Origin: Gordonia polyisoprenivorans NBRC 16320 = JCM 10675
GTDB lineage: Bacteria; Actinomycetota; Actinomycetes; Mycobacteriales; Mycobacteriaceae
Direction: 5' to 3'
Assembly: GCF_000241325.1 (NCBI RefSeq)
Contig: NZ_BAEI01000087.1
Span: 186,001-250,000 of the forward strand
DNA length: 64,000 nt
Part shown: positions 9,299 to 17,849 of the stretch, piece by piece
How positions within the stretch are numbered: the first letter of the stretch is position 1
Layout of the letters: each line of letters opens with the position of its first letter
Position numbers and translations under genes: made by a program
Notes under the pieces: generated by a model
The model's input: the letters and a program-made list of their open reading frames with translations, nothing else
Databases searched by the model: none
What the model was told of the DNA's origin: nothing

Positions 9299-10735
9299 TC
9301 ATATGTTCATGTACGGCGAGACGGTGCTCCCGTGCTCGTTGACCCGCAGACGCGTGCCCAGCGAGGGGAAGGCACGTTGCGCGCAATGCTGGCGCTCGCA
9401 CACACGGCATCCCGCGCCGATCGGGGTGATCCGCGCCTGCGGACCGATCTCGAGCCCGTCGGAGTAGATGACGCGCGCGGCATGTCGCAGCTCGCACCCC
9501 ATGCCGATCGCGAAGGTCTTACCGGGTTGGCCGAAGCGTGCCGCCCGGCGCTCCACGGTCCGCGCGATCCAGAAATACTCACGGCCGTCGGGCATCTCGG
9601 CGATCTGGGTGAGGATCTTGCCCGGTGATCCGAACGTCTCGTACACATTCCACAGCGGGCAGGTGCCTCCGGAGGAGGAGAAGTGGAATCCGGTGGCGGA
9701 CTGGCGTTTCGACATGTTTCCGGCCCGGTCGACGCGCACGAACGACCACGGGATGCCCCGCAGATTGGGTCGTTGCAACGTCGAGAGCCGGTGACAGATC
9801 GTCTCGTAGGAGACCGCGTAGAACGCCGAGAGCCGTTCGATGTCGTACCGGAAATCCTCGGCCGCACCGTGGAACTGGCTGTAGGGCAACAGGGTTGCGG
9901 CCGCGAAGTAGTTGGCCAAGCCGTACCGGGCCAGCGAGCGGGCCTCGTCGCTGGTGAAGGTGCCGGCCTCGACGAGCTCGTCGATGAGATCACCGAATTC
10001 GAGCAGCGCCAATTCGGTCGCGAGCTTGAAGGCGCGCTGCCCCGACGACAGCGCCGCCGACACCTCCAGTCGGCGGGTGTCCGGGTCGAACCGGTGCAGC
10101 ACATAGTCACCCAGGTCCACGCGGCGGACGACGGTGACCCCGTGACGCTTCTCCAGGCGATCGATGATCTCGCGGCGCACATCACCGGAGTGCATGCGCA
10201 TCCGGGTGGTCATCTCCTCTGCGGCGACGTCGAGTTCGTGAATGTAGTTGCGGCGCTGATAGAAGTAGTCGCGCACTTCCTCGTGCGGTGCGGTGATCGC
10301 GCCGCGCATCGATCGGTCGCCGCGTTCGTCGGTTGCCGCGGCGAGCTGATCGGAGGAGTTGCGGTAGCGCCGGTACAGCGTGACCATCGCGTTCGCGATG
10401 TCGGGGTGCCCGGCGACCATCGCACTGATCTCCTGCGGGTCGAGCGCGGTGTCGGTGGCCTCGACGTCGTCGTCGAGCAGCACCTCCCGGAGCTCGGCGA
10501 CGAGGCGGACGTCGTCCTGGGAGTCGAAGAATCCGGCGTCGACGCCGAAGGTCTCGGTGATCCGGGCGAGCACCTTGGCGGTGAGCGGCCGCGCATCGTG
10601 CTCGATCTGGTTGAGATAGGACGGGGATATCTCGAGTGTCTGGGCCAACGCCACCTGCGAGAGGCCGCGCTCCGAACGCAACTGGCGCAGGCGTGAACCC
10701 ACGTAGGTTCGCGCACCCGCATAGGTCTTGGTCAC
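9299..10735 (-). CDS. ramB: RamB-type regulator of acetate/glyoxylate metabolism
   Basis: A 478-residue protein with an N-terminal XRE HTH (about residues 12-68, 'LRQLRSERGLSQVALAQTLEISPSYLNQIE'). A middle IrrE/ImmA-like domain follows, then the C-terminal short-chain fatty acyl regulator domain containing a Cys cluster (GAGCRVCERQHC, about residues 440-452). This architecture and size match RamB of corynebacteria and mycobacteria, which controls isocitrate lyase, malate synthase and acetate activation genes. It diverges from the lipoprotein gene and lies 1.4 kb from aceA, whose upstream region contains TTTGCAAA-type boxes. The C-terminal cysteines may bind metal; that is inference. Confidence 0.92.
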   Translation of the reverse strand: MTKTYAGARTYVGSRLRQLRSERGLSQVALAQTLEISPSYLNQIEHDARPLTAKVLARITETFGVDAGFFDSQDDVRLVAELREVLLDDDVEATDTALDPQEISAMVAGHPDIANAMVTLYRRYRNSSDQLAAATDERGDRSMRGAITAPHEEVRDYFYQRRNYIHELDVAAEEMTTRMRMHSGDVRREIIDRLEKRHGVTVVRRVDLGDYVLHRFDPDTRRLEVSAALSSGQRAFKLATELALLEFGDLIDELVEAGTFTSDEARSLARYGLANYFAAATLLPYSQFHGAAEDFRYDIERLSAFYAVSYETICHRLSTLQRPNLRGIPWSFVRVDRAGNMSKRQSATGFHFSSSGGTCPLWNVYETFGSPGKILTQIAEMPDGREYFWIARTVERRAARFGQPGKTFAIGMGCELRHAARVIYSDGLEIGPQARITPIGAGCRVCERQHCAQRAFPSLGTRLRVNEHGSTVSPYMNI

Positions 10736-10827
10736 CGCACACCTCCGCTGCTCACCGTCGCTGGGACCCGCCCGGCCGATGCGCCCGATCCCGGGGGAGT
10801 CGATGAGCTTCAGGGTACGGTGACGGC

Positions 10828-11628
10828 GTGCGGGTAGGGCGCGCTCATCGGCGCAGGGGGACGACGGCGGGGCCGGCGACGCTGGTGGTGGGCCTCGTCG
10901 CGGCGGTGACGGTGGCGTGTGGTCATGCGCCGACGACCGTCCCCGATCTGGCGGCCGCGCCGGCCGACCTGCTGCTCGATCCGTCGACGCTGCCGGTCGG
11001 ATTCACCGCCACCGAGTTGTCGGTGCCCCAGCTCGTCGACGCCAACTCCACGCAACTCAAGGCCTCCGACGCCACCGAGATCACTCCTCCGCAATGCCGG
11101 CCCACCGCCGATGCGAAGCTCAATCCGACCCTGACCGAGGCGAATTCGGCGGTACTGGCCGCGCAGGCCTCCTTCGGTGGGCTCGTCGAGCTGGTGACCA
11201 CACAGATGCGCGACATCGGCGCCGACGTGGCCGCCATGACCGGCGCCTGCGCGCGCACGCAGACGATGATCACGACGGGCAACCTCGCCGGGACGAGCAT
11301 CGTCACCGAGCACTCCGAGATGGCCACACCCGAACTCGGCAAGGACGCCGAGAAGGTCGAGCAGATGCTGCTCGTGAAGTCGGCGACGACGACCACCCTG
11401 GCGGATCGATCGGTCCGCACCCGCATCGACTACGTGGGCTACGCGATCGTCGCCCGTCCGGGTGGGGCCGCACCGGTCTCGGTGAGTCTCACGGTGTCCG
11501 GTGACCCGACCGACGCCGTCGCGCCGCCCGCGGCGCCACCCGCCGCCCAGCCCCCGCTCGCCGAGCAGGACTTCGTGACGCTGTTCGGCAGTGCGCTGTC
11601 GGTGGCCGCGGCGGGCCGCAAGAGCTGA
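10828..11628 (+). CDS. Putative secreted lipoprotein of unknown function
   Basis: A 266-residue protein starting at GTG 10828. The N-terminus has an Arg-rich n-region, a hydrophobic stretch and the lipobox VTVAC (Cys about residue 31), followed by a mature globular domain and a Pro/Ala-rich segment near residues 232-245. The domain resembles the actinobacterial PknH-sensor-like/DUF5642 lipoproteins, but I cannot assign it firmly. It lies between ramB (divergent, 92 bp) and the aceA promoter region. Nothing ties it directly to glyoxylate metabolism apart from position. Confidence 0.75.
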   Translation: MRVGRAHRRRGTTAGPATLVVGLVAAVTVACGHAPTTVPDLAAAPADLLLDPSTLPVGFTATELSVPQLVDANSTQLKASDATEITPPQCRPTADAKLNPTLTEANSAVLAAQASFGGLVELVTTQMRDIGADVAAMTGACARTQTMITTGNLAGTSIVTEHSEMATPELGKDAEKVEQMLLVKSATTTTLADRSVRTRIDYVGYAIVARPGGAAPVSVSLTVSGDPTDAVAPPAAPPAAQPPLAEQDFVTLFGSALSVAAAGRKS

Positions 11629-11688
11629 CGACGGCGTCGCGCCGGGGCATTCTGCGGTGGCCCGCCGGCGATGGGCTGTCCGATTTTG

Positions 11689-11704
11689 TGTGAAGGTCGT
11701 CACA
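11689..11704. promoter_or_regulatory. CRP/GlxR-type binding site
   Basis: TGTGAAGGTCGTCACA is a full TGTGA-N6-TCACA match, the consensus of cAMP receptor protein/GlxR regulators in corynebacteria and mycobacteria. It lies 418 bp before aceA. GlxR controls glyoxylate-cycle genes in Corynebacterium, so the location makes sense; binding itself is inference. Confidence 0.7.
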
Positions 11705-11790
11705 TCCCTATGGCCGGGCGAGGCCGGCCGGCGCTCACGCCGGTCGTCCGCCCTCGCATCGAGGGCGTCGGTCGGATCGTCGAAAATCCC

Positions 11791-11804
11791 AGTACGCGCG
11801 TACT
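11791..11804. promoter_or_regulatory. Perfect 14-bp palindrome
   Basis: AGTACGCGCGTACT is perfectly self-complementary and is followed by a run of six T. It may be an operator for an unknown regulator in the aceA upstream region. Confidence 0.4.
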
Positions 11805-11839
11805 TTTTTATGAAACGCGCGCGGCCTTCACACATCGCC

Positions 11840-11857
11840 TTTCGCAAAATTTGCAAA
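11840..11857. promoter_or_regulatory. Tandem RamB-type boxes
   Basis: Two adjacent half-related motifs, TTTCGCAAAA and TTTGCAAA, match the TTTGCAAA core described for RamB sites. They lie about 265 bp before aceA, with ramB itself 1.1 kb away. A third partial copy, TTCGCAAAA, occurs at 11963-11971. Confidence 0.6.
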
Positions 11858-11870
11858 ACCCAGGGGAATC

Positions 11871-11975
11871 ATGGCCAGTGTTCACACCACAAACCTCACT
11901 GGACCTGCGGCTTTGCCCTGTGGCACTCTTGGTTGCAGACACAACCGGATCGCTTCGGCGAGTTCGCAAAAGTGA
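11871..11975 (+). CDS. Possible leader peptide before aceA (34 aa)
   Basis: A 35-codon frame begins with ATG at 11871, four bases after AGGGGA. It ends within the third RamB-like box. The peptide has two Cys and no recognisable domain. It could be a leader ORF in a long 5' untranslated region or a chance frame; there is no direct evidence of translation. Confidence 0.2.
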   Translation: MASVHTTNLTGPAALPCGTLGCRHNRIASASSQK

Positions 11976-12121
11976 CTGCGGCCCTCGGGTCCCGGCCATC
12001 GATTGCACCACTCACCGAAACCGGGCGTCTGTCAGCAAGGGATTCGGCTCGGGTTTCACGCACGGGCCGGACCACCATCGGTCACGTCGGGCCGAGTAGT
12101 ACAACGAAAGCGAAGTGGCTA

Positions 12122-13408
12122 ATGAGCAACGTCGGAAAGCCCCGTACCGCCGCGGAGATCCAGCAGGACTGGGACACCAACCCGCGCTGGAAGGGCATCA
12201 CCCGCGAATACACCGCCGACCAGGTCGTCGAGCTGCAGGGCTCGGTCGTCGAGGACCCCACCCTGGCCCGTCGTGGCGCCGAGATCCTCTGGGAGGGTGT
12301 CAACGGCGACAACTACATCAACGCGCTCGGTGCCCTCACCGGCAACATGGCCGTTCAGCAGGTGCGCGCCGGCCTCAAGGCCATCTACCTGTCCGGCTGG
12401 CAGGTCGCCGGTGACGCGAACCTCTCCGGTCACACCTACCCCGACCAGTCGCTCTACCCGGCCAACTCGGTGCCGTCGGTCGTGCGCCGCATCAACAACG
12501 CGCTGCTGCGTGCCGATGAGATCGCCAAGGTCGAGGGCGACACCTCGGTCGACAACTGGGTCGTGCCGATCGTCGCCGACGGCGAGGCCGGCTTCGGTGG
12601 CGCGCTCAACGTCTACGAGCTGCAGAAGGCCATGATCGCCGCGGGTGCCGCCGGTACCCACTGGGAGGACCAGCTCGCCTCGGAGAAGAAGTGCGGCCAC
12701 CTCGGTGGCAAGGTGCTCATCCCCACCCAGCAGCACATCCGTACCCTGACCTCGGCTCGTCTGGCCGCCGACGTCGCCGGCGCGCCGACCGTCGTCATCG
12801 CCCGCACCGATGCCGAGGCCGCCACCCTGATCACCTCCGACGTGGACGAGCGCGACAAGCCGTTCCTCGATGGGACCCGCACCGCGGAGGGTTTCTACGG
12901 TGTGAAGAAGGGCATCGAGCCCTGCATCGCCCGCGCCAAGGCCTACGCCCCGTACTCCGACCTGATCTGGATGGAGACCGGCAAGCCCGACCTGGAGCTG
13001 GCCCGCAAGTTCGCCGAGGCCGTCAAGAGCGAGTTCCCGGACCAGTTGCTGGCCTACAACTGCTCGCCGTCGTTCAACTGGAAGCAGCACCTCGACGACG
13101 CAACCATCGCGAAGTTCCAGAACGAGCTCGGCGCAATGGGTTTCAAGTTCCAGTTCATCACGCTGGCCGGCTTCCACGCCCTCAACTACTCGATGTTCGA
13201 TCTGGCCTACGGCTACGCCCGCAACCAGATGAGTGCCTACGTCGAGCTGCAGGAGCGCGAGTTCGCCGCCGAGGAGCGCGGTTACACCGCCACCAAGCAC
13301 CAGCGTGAGGTCGGTGCCGGATACTTCGACAAGATCGCCACCACCGTCGATCCCAACACCTCGACCGCAGCCCTCAAGGGCTCGACCGAGGAAGGTCAGT
13401 TCCACTAG
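12122..13408 (+). CDS. aceA: Isocitrate lyase
   Basis: A 428-residue protein, the length of mycobacterial ICL1. It cleaves isocitrate to glyoxylate and succinate, the first step of the glyoxylate shunt (and can act as methylisocitrate lyase in related species). The catalytic loop KKCGHLGGK carries Cys191. '[13 protein letters not shown]' and '[12 protein letters not shown]' are conserved substrate-binding segments. The ATG at 12122 is preceded by only a weak ribosome site, but the N-terminus matches the family. It is followed by a strong hairpin and then fadB2, as in mycobacteria. RamB and a CRP-type regulator are the likely controllers. Confidence 0.97.
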   Translation: MSNVGKPRTAAEIQQDWDTNPRWKGITREYTADQVVELQGSVVEDPTLARRGAEILWEGVNGDNYINALGALTGNMAVQQVRAGLKAIYLSGWQVAGDANLSGHTYPDQSLYPANSVPSVVRRINNALLRADEIAKVEGDTSVDNWVVPIVADGEAGFGGALNVYELQKAMIAAGAAGTHWEDQLASEKKCGHLGGKVLIPTQQHIRTLTSARLAADVAGAPTVVIARTDAEAATLITSDVDERDKPFLDGTRTAEGFYGVKKGIEPCIARAKAYAPYSDLIWMETGKPDLELARKFAEAVKSEFPDQLLAYNCSPSFNWKQHLDDATIAKFQNELGAMGFKFQFITLAGFHALNYSMFDLAYGYARNQMSAYVELQEREFAAEERGYTATKHQREVGAGYFDKIATTVDPNTSTAALKGSTEEGQFH

Positions 13409-13438
13409 GACTCGACTGTCCGCGATTGTGCGTACCAG

Positions 13439-13474
13439 ACAGGCGGCCCGCGACTCACGTTGCGGGCCGCCTGT
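13439..13474 (+). terminator. Hairpin terminator after aceA
   Basis: A perfect 13-bp stem (ACAGGCGGCCCGC pairing with its complement) with a 10-base loop, centred about 48 bp after the aceA stop. There is no long T run, which is common in high-GC actinobacteria. Confidence 0.75.
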
Positions 13475-13591
13475 TCCTGTACGGGCGGGGTGTGGTCGAC
13501 CCCCCGGGGGTCACGCGTCGTCGCCGAATTCTTTGTCGTGTAACGACATCGAGTGCTGGGTTCTTATTGATCTGTCGCTAGGAGTGCTGCA

Positions 13592-14476
13592 ATGTCCGGT
13601 GAGATCATCTCGCGCGTGGGTGTCGTCGGCGCGGGGCAGATGGGTGCCGGGATCGCCGAGGTGTGCGCTCGCGCCAACGCCGACGTCCTGGTCTACGAGG
13701 CCACGCGGGAACTGACCAGTGCCGGGCGGTCGCGCATCCTGCGCTCCCTCGACCGCGGTGTGTCGAGCGGCAAGCTCACCGAGCGCGAACGCGAACAAGC
13801 CTCGTACCGATTGCGATTCACCTCCGATCTCGGGGATTTCGCCGATCGGCAGATCGTGTGCGAGGCGATCGTCGAGGACGAATTGGTCAAGACCCAGGTG
13901 TTCGCGCAACTCGACAAGGTCGTCACCGATCCCGTTGCGGTGCTCGCCTCCAATACGTCGTCGATCCCGATCATGAAGCTGGGCATGGCAACCCACTGCG
14001 CCGGACGGGTGATCGGCATGCATTTCTTCAACCCGGTGCCGGTGCTGCCGCTCGTCGAACTGGTCACCACGTTGGAGACCGCGACCGAGGTGAGCGAGCG
14101 CGCCGAGACCTTTGCCCACGACGTGTTGGGCAAACAGGTGATCCGATCGGCCGATCGCTCCGGGTTCGTCGTGAATGCGCTGCTCGTGCCGTATCTGTTG
14201 TCGGCGATCCGGATGGTCGATACCGGTTTTGCGACCGTGGAGGACATCGACAAGGGCATGGTGCTCAGTTGTGCGCATCCGATGGGTCCGATGCGGCTGG
14301 CCGATCTCGTCGGCCTCGACACCGTCAAGGCGATCGCCGATTCGATGTACGACGAGTTCAAGGAACCGCTCTACGCCCCACCACCTCTGCTGTTGCGCAT
14401 GGTCGAGGCAGGTCGGATCGGCAAGAAGGCCGGGCGAGGTTTCTACTCCTACCCCGATGGGGTCACCGACGCGTAG
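13592..14476 (+). CDS. fadB2: 3-hydroxybutyryl-CoA dehydrogenase
   Basis: A 294-residue NAD(P)-dependent 3-hydroxyacyl-CoA dehydrogenase. The dinucleotide-binding motif GVVGAGQMGAGIAE is at residues 9-22, and the catalytic His lies in GMHFFNPVP near residue 145. The C-terminal domain includes 'HPMGPMRLADLVGLDT'. The size matches the stand-alone FadB2/PaaH/Hbd enzymes that interconvert acetoacetyl-CoA and 3-hydroxybutyryl-CoA. AGGAG precedes the ATG. It follows aceA but is separated by a terminator hairpin, so it probably has its own promoter. Its neighbourhood (aceA, ramB) fits fatty acid and acetate use. Confidence 0.93.
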   Translation: MSGEIISRVGVVGAGQMGAGIAEVCARANADVLVYEATRELTSAGRSRILRSLDRGVSSGKLTEREREQASYRLRFTSDLGDFADRQIVCEAIVEDELVKTQVFAQLDKVVTDPVAVLASNTSSIPIMKLGMATHCAGRVIGMHFFNPVPVLPLVELVTTLETATEVSERAETFAHDVLGKQVIRSADRSGFVVNALLVPYLLSAIRMVDTGFATVEDIDKGMVLSCAHPMGPMRLADLVGLDTVKAIADSMYDEFKEPLYAPPPLLLRMVEAGRIGKKAGRGFYSYPDGVTDA

Positions 14477-14516
14477 CGCTGTGGACGGTCGGGTCGCTAT
14501 GACCGTGCTAACAAAG

Positions 14517-14547
14517 CGCTTGCAATTGCTAGCGAAGCGTGGATACT
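14517..14547 (+). promoter_or_regulatory. hbhA1 promoter with palindromic operator
   Basis: The perfect 18-bp palindrome CGCTTGCAATTGCTAGCG (14517-14534) overlaps a -35-like TTGCAA (14520-14525); GATACT (14542-14547) lies 16 bp further on as the -10. The same arrangement precedes the XRE regulator gene at 25429-25461, so one regulator probably binds both. Confidence 0.6.
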
Positions 14548-14676
14548 GGTAGATGGATGCGCCGCAACACCGACGATCTCGACCAGCTCTCACCGTCCCG
14601 ACGATCATTCATTGATCTCGAGAATCGACATTCGTTGCGCTGCTGAACTTCTGACAACCCCACCAAGGAGGCCGCA

Positions 14677-15450
14677 ATGAGCACCGCCGAACGAACCCTG
14701 GCAAACCCCTTCTATGCAGTCGTCGGCGCGGGCGATCTGGCCATCGCGCAGGTGACCGATGTTGTCGCGCAGCTGCGCGAGCGCACCGAAACCGCCACCG
14801 AGACCGCGAGCACCCGCTTCGAGGAGACCAAGAGCCGGCTGAACAGCCTGCCCGATGAGGTCCCGAGCATCGACGAGCTGCGCGCCAAGCTGAATCCCGA
14901 AGAACTGCGCAAGGTTGCCGAGCCCTACGTCGAGCTGGCCACCACCTTCTACAACTCGCTCGCCGAGCGCGGCGAGGAGACCCTCGAGCGCCTGCGTCAG
15001 CAGCCGCTCGTCCAGGAGGGTCTGACCCGCGCCGAGAAGACCTACAACGACGCGGTTGACCTCACCGAGGACGCCCTCGGGGTCGTGTCGACTCAGACCC
15101 GCTCGGTCGGCGAGCAGGCCGCCAAGATCGCCGGTCTGGTCGGAGCCCGCGTCGGTGAGGCAGGCGACGCACTCGACGACGCCGCCGATGCCATCGGCGA
15201 CAAGGTCGACGAGGCTGCACTCGAGGCCGGCGAGAAGCTCGACGAGGCCGCCGAGGCCGTCACCGAGGCCGGCGAGACCGTCAAGGCGCAGGCCGCGACC
15301 GCTGCATCCAAGATCGACGGGGCGGCAGGCACCGTGGAGGGCAAGGCGCGCACCGCGAACGACTCGCCCGCCAAGAAGATCGCCGCCGCCAAGAAGGCTC
15401 CGGCGAAGAAGGCCCCGGCCAAGAAGGCCCCCGGTCGGGCGACCAGCTGA
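14677..15450 (+). CDS. HBHA-like protein (paralogue 1)
   Basis: A 257-residue Ala/Glu/Lys-rich helical protein of the heparin-binding haemagglutinin family. The conserved core runs from about residue 8 to 155 ('LRAKLNPEELRKVAEPYVELATTFYNSLAERGEETLERLR'), predicted coiled coil. An Ala/Asp/Glu-rich helical insert follows (about 155-225), then a basic tail of AKK/PAKK repeats. HBHA is a surface adhesin in mycobacteria; its role in other genera is less clear. The AAGGAGG before ATG 14677 is a strong ribosome site. The tail is much shorter than that of the second paralogue at 26068. Confidence 0.85.
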   Translation: MSTAERTLANPFYAVVGAGDLAIAQVTDVVAQLRERTETATETASTRFEETKSRLNSLPDEVPSIDELRAKLNPEELRKVAEPYVELATTFYNSLAERGEETLERLRQQPLVQEGLTRAEKTYNDAVDLTEDALGVVSTQTRSVGEQAAKIAGLVGARVGEAGDALDDAADAIGDKVDEAALEAGEKLDEAAEAVTEAGETVKAQAATAASKIDGAAGTVEGKARTANDSPAKKIAAAKKAPAKKAPAKKAPGRATS

Positions 15451-15475
15451 GCTGACCCGGGCTGAACCGAATTCC

Positions 15476-15511
15476 CAACGACCCCTACGGCTTCGGCCGT
15501 GGGGGTCGTTG
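15476..15511. terminator. Bidirectional terminator hairpin
   Basis: CAACGACCCC pairs perfectly with GGGGTCGTTG, with further pairing inside. It lies between the convergent hbhA1 and XRE-cupin genes and overlaps the stop of the latter, so it can serve both strands. Confidence 0.75.
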
Positions 15512-16084
15512 TCTGTCGGGTGGTTGTGTATCCGGGGTGTTGGGCGTATCGGGTGAGTCGGGCGTCTCGGGTGAGTCGATGGTGAGCACCGCCAGCGCGC
15601 CGTCGTCACTTCGGTAGCTGTGGTCGGTATCCGACATCCACTGCAGGGATCGGCCGGGTCCGGCGGTGTTCTCGGCCCCGAGCGGGCCGGCGGTGACGTG
15701 CCCGCGTACCACCCGGACATGTTCGACGACGCCGGGTCCGTGGGCGGGGGAGATCGTGGTGCCGCCCGGATGAACCGCGAGCCAGAACACCTCGGTGGTG
15801 GCACCGCCGAGATGGTGTTCGACGTGCAGGAGTCGCGCCGAGAGGTGCGGGCCCGAGCCCTCGGTGCCCGACTCCTCGCCGAGTAACGCGGTCAGCGGTA
15901 CCCCGAGCGGGCCGGCGACGGCGTAGAGAGTGTCGAGAGTCGGGTTGCGCCTGCCGGATTCGAGTTCGGACAGCGATCCCTTGCCGATGCCGGCGGCGCG
16001 GGCGAGTGCCGACAGACTCATGCCGCGCCGCTCGCGGGCCGCGGTGATACGCGCACCGACCGCAGATCTCCCCGGGTGTTCCAT
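15485..16084 (-). CDS. XRE-family regulator with cupin domain
   Basis: A 199-residue protein starting at ATG 16084. The HTH covers about residues 8-62 (ARERRGMSLSALARAAGIGKGSLSELESGRRNPTLDTL), and a cupin-like sensor domain follows (about 75-175). The C-terminus is a Pro/Asp-rich repeat tail (TPxxPDTP). It diverges from benE across 29 bp, which contain an AACG...CGTT inverted repeat, so it probably controls benE and itself. Similar regulators often sit beside transporter genes; the ligand is unknown. Confidence 0.85.
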   Translation of the reverse strand: MEHPGRSAVGARITAARERRGMSLSALARAAGIGKGSLSELESGRRNPTLDTLYAVAGPLGVPLTALLGEESGTEGSGPHLSARLLHVEHHLGGATTEVFWLAVHPGGTTISPAHGPGVVEHVRVVRGHVTAGPLGAENTAGPGRSLQWMSDTDHSYRSDDGALAVLTIDSPETPDSPDTPNTPDTQPPDRQRPPRPKP

Positions 16085-16090
16085 AAACAG

Positions 16091-16102
16091 AACGATAGCG
16101 TT
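16091..16102. promoter_or_regulatory. Candidate operator between XRE-cupin gene and benE
   Basis: AACGATAGCGTT is a near-perfect inverted repeat (AACG/CGTT arms) in the 29 bp between the two divergent start codons. Confidence 0.45.
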
Positions 16103-16113
16103 ATGGTGGCCTG

Positions 16114-17352
16114 ATGACCACCTCTCCGGCATCGTCGATCAGTGAGCCGATCACCGCGGGAATCATCACCGCGCTGGTCGGCTTCACGTCGTCGTTCGTC
16201 GTGGTGGTCGCCGGGTTGCGTGCGGTCGGCGCCGATCCCGGGCAGGCGGCGTCGGGTCTGCTCGCGCTCACCGTGACCTTCGCGGTCGGGATCATCGTCC
16301 TGTGCGTCGCCACGCGGAAGCCGATCACCCTGGCCTGGTCGACGCCGGGAGCGGCGATGCTGGTGGCCGCGGGCGCGGACTATCACGCCGGCTGGCGGGC
16401 TGCGGTCGGGGCTTTCCTCGTCGTCGGAATCCTGATCCTGGCGACGGGGCTGATCCCGGCTCTGGGTGATCTGATCGGCCGGATACCTACTCCGATCGCT
16501 CAGGCGATGCTGGCCGGCGTCCTGTTGACCCTGTGTCTGGCACCCATGAAATCGCTTGCAGCGCAGCCGCTGCTGACCCTGCCGATTCTCGCCGTGTGGC
16601 TCATCGCGACTCGATGGCTGACCCGCTGGGCGTTGCCGCTGGCCTTGGTGACCGCCCTCGTCGTCATCGGCATCTACGTCGCGGTACACGGTATCGGCGC
16701 GGGTGTGACGACGCAGTGGTGGCCGCAAATCGCCTGGACCACTCCGAGATTCGATGTGTCGGCGATCGTCGGGCTGGCCATCCCGCTCTATGTGGTGACG
16801 ATGGCGTCGCAGAATGTTCCCGGCGTGGCGGTGTTGAAGTCGTTCGGTTATGACACCCCTTGGCGTCCTGCGATGTTCGTGACCGGGATGGGTACGGTCG
16901 TCGGCGCACCGTTCGGTGGGCATGCCATCAACCTGGCCGCGCTGTCGGCGGCGCTGGCCGCGGGCGAGGAGGCGGGCACCGACCGAACCCGGCGATGGAT
17001 TGCCGGTGTGTCCGGCGGCATCAGCTATCTGGTGCTGGCGGTGGCTTCCGGAGCGCTGGTCACCATCACCGCGATTGCGCCGCAGGGACTGCTGGAGTCC
17101 GTGGCCGGGCTCGCATTGCTGGCAACGTTCGCCAACGCTTTACTTGGTGCGTTCACCCACAACGAGTTTCGGATCGCGTCGGGTCTGACGTTCGTCACCG
17201 CAGCTGCGGGCGTGACGTTCTGGGGGATCAGCGGCGCCTTCTGGGCCATCGTCGTCGGGCTTGTGTCCCACGGGGTGTTGCGTCGTCGAGGGTCAGCGTC
17301 CGGACCCGACGGGCATCGCGGAGTTGAGGATCGCCAGCGTAGCGCTCAGTGA
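16114..17352 (+). CDS. benE: BenE-family benzoate/H+ symporter
   Basis: A 412-residue polytopic inner membrane protein with about 11-12 hydrophobic segments. The start 'ITAGIITALVGFTSSFVVVVAGLRAVGA' and the segment 'GAPFGGHAINLAALSAALAAGEEAG' (about residues 267-291) are typical of the BenE family, which imports benzoate. No benzoate catabolic genes are in the window, so the real substrate may differ. Its last 60 bases overlap the convergent MarR gene, and it is probably controlled by the divergent XRE-cupin protein. Confidence 0.88.
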   Translation: MTTSPASSISEPITAGIITALVGFTSSFVVVVAGLRAVGADPGQAASGLLALTVTFAVGIIVLCVATRKPITLAWSTPGAAMLVAAGADYHAGWRAAVGAFLVVGILILATGLIPALGDLIGRIPTPIAQAMLAGVLLTLCLAPMKSLAAQPLLTLPILAVWLIATRWLTRWALPLALVTALVVIGIYVAVHGIGAGVTTQWWPQIAWTTPRFDVSAIVGLAIPLYVVTMASQNVPGVAVLKSFGYDTPWRPAMFVTGMGTVVGAPFGGHAINLAALSAALAAGEEAGTDRTRRWIAGVSGGISYLVLAVASGALVTITAIAPQGLLESVAGLALLATFANALLGAFTHNEFRIASGLTFVTAAAGVTFWGISGAFWAIVVGLVSHGVLRRRGSASGPDGHRGVEDRQRSAQ

Positions 17353-17742
17353 CTTGTGAGCCGATGCCGACAGGCAGCCGAACACCTCCACCGAGATCGA
17401 CTCCATCATCGCGTTCGCGTCGGCGAGCGTGGCGCGTCCGCGATCGCTCACCGTGACGATCGATCGCCGTCGGTCGGACGGATCCTTGGCGCGCACCGCC
17501 AGGCCGGCCGCATGGAGTTCGTCGATGGCCGCCACCATCGTGCTCGTGTCGATGCCGGTCTCCACCGAGAGTTGTTGTTGAGAACGAGGCCCCGAGTGAT
17601 CGAGAACCGCCAGGATGGTGAAATGCCGTGTGCGGATGCCGAGTTCGGCGAGCCTGTGCTCGGTCATCCGGAACATCTCCTGCCCCAGTCGCAGGAAGAC
17701 GCAACTGTCGTGCTGGGAGACCGGCTCGGGTACCAGCGCCAC
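17293..17742 (-). CDS. MarR-family transcriptional regulator
   Basis: A 149-residue winged-helix protein. I chose GTG 17742 because AAAGGAG lies 11 bases upstream and the length then fits MarR proteins; the open frame continues to 17796. The wing signature 'DPSDRRRSIVTVSDRGRATL' lies at about residues 86-105, after a helix-turn-helix 'QQQLSVETGIDTSTMVAAIDELHAAGL'. It overlaps the end of benE by 60 bp on the opposite strand. Its target is unknown. Confidence 0.82.
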   Translation of the reverse strand: MALVPEPVSQHDSCVFLRLGQEMFRMTEHRLAELGIRTRHFTILAVLDHSGPRSQQQLSVETGIDTSTMVAAIDELHAAGLAVRAKDPSDRRRSIVTVSDRGRATLADANAMMESISVEVFGCLSASAHKSLSATLAILNSAMPVGSGR

Positions 17743-17849
17743 CGCGATCACATCTCCTTTGTCTCGGATACATGTCTCGGCCGTTCCGATGCGCACAAGC
17801 CGATGTCGCGAATGATATCGGCGTCCGGCAGAGTTCGCCCTCTGCGGGG

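Larger units (their letters stand above)
11629..12121 (+). promoter_or_regulatory. aceA upstream regulatory region (about 490 bp)
   Basis: This gene-poor stretch holds several candidate binding sites, listed separately: a CRP/GlxR-type box (11689-11704), a perfect 14-bp palindrome (11791-11804), a double RamB-type box (11840-11857) and a further partial box (11963-11971). A 35-codon open frame with its own AGGGGA lies between the RamB boxes. The length and site density suggest carbon-source control of isocitrate lyase. I could not fix a transcription start. Confidence 0.7.
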
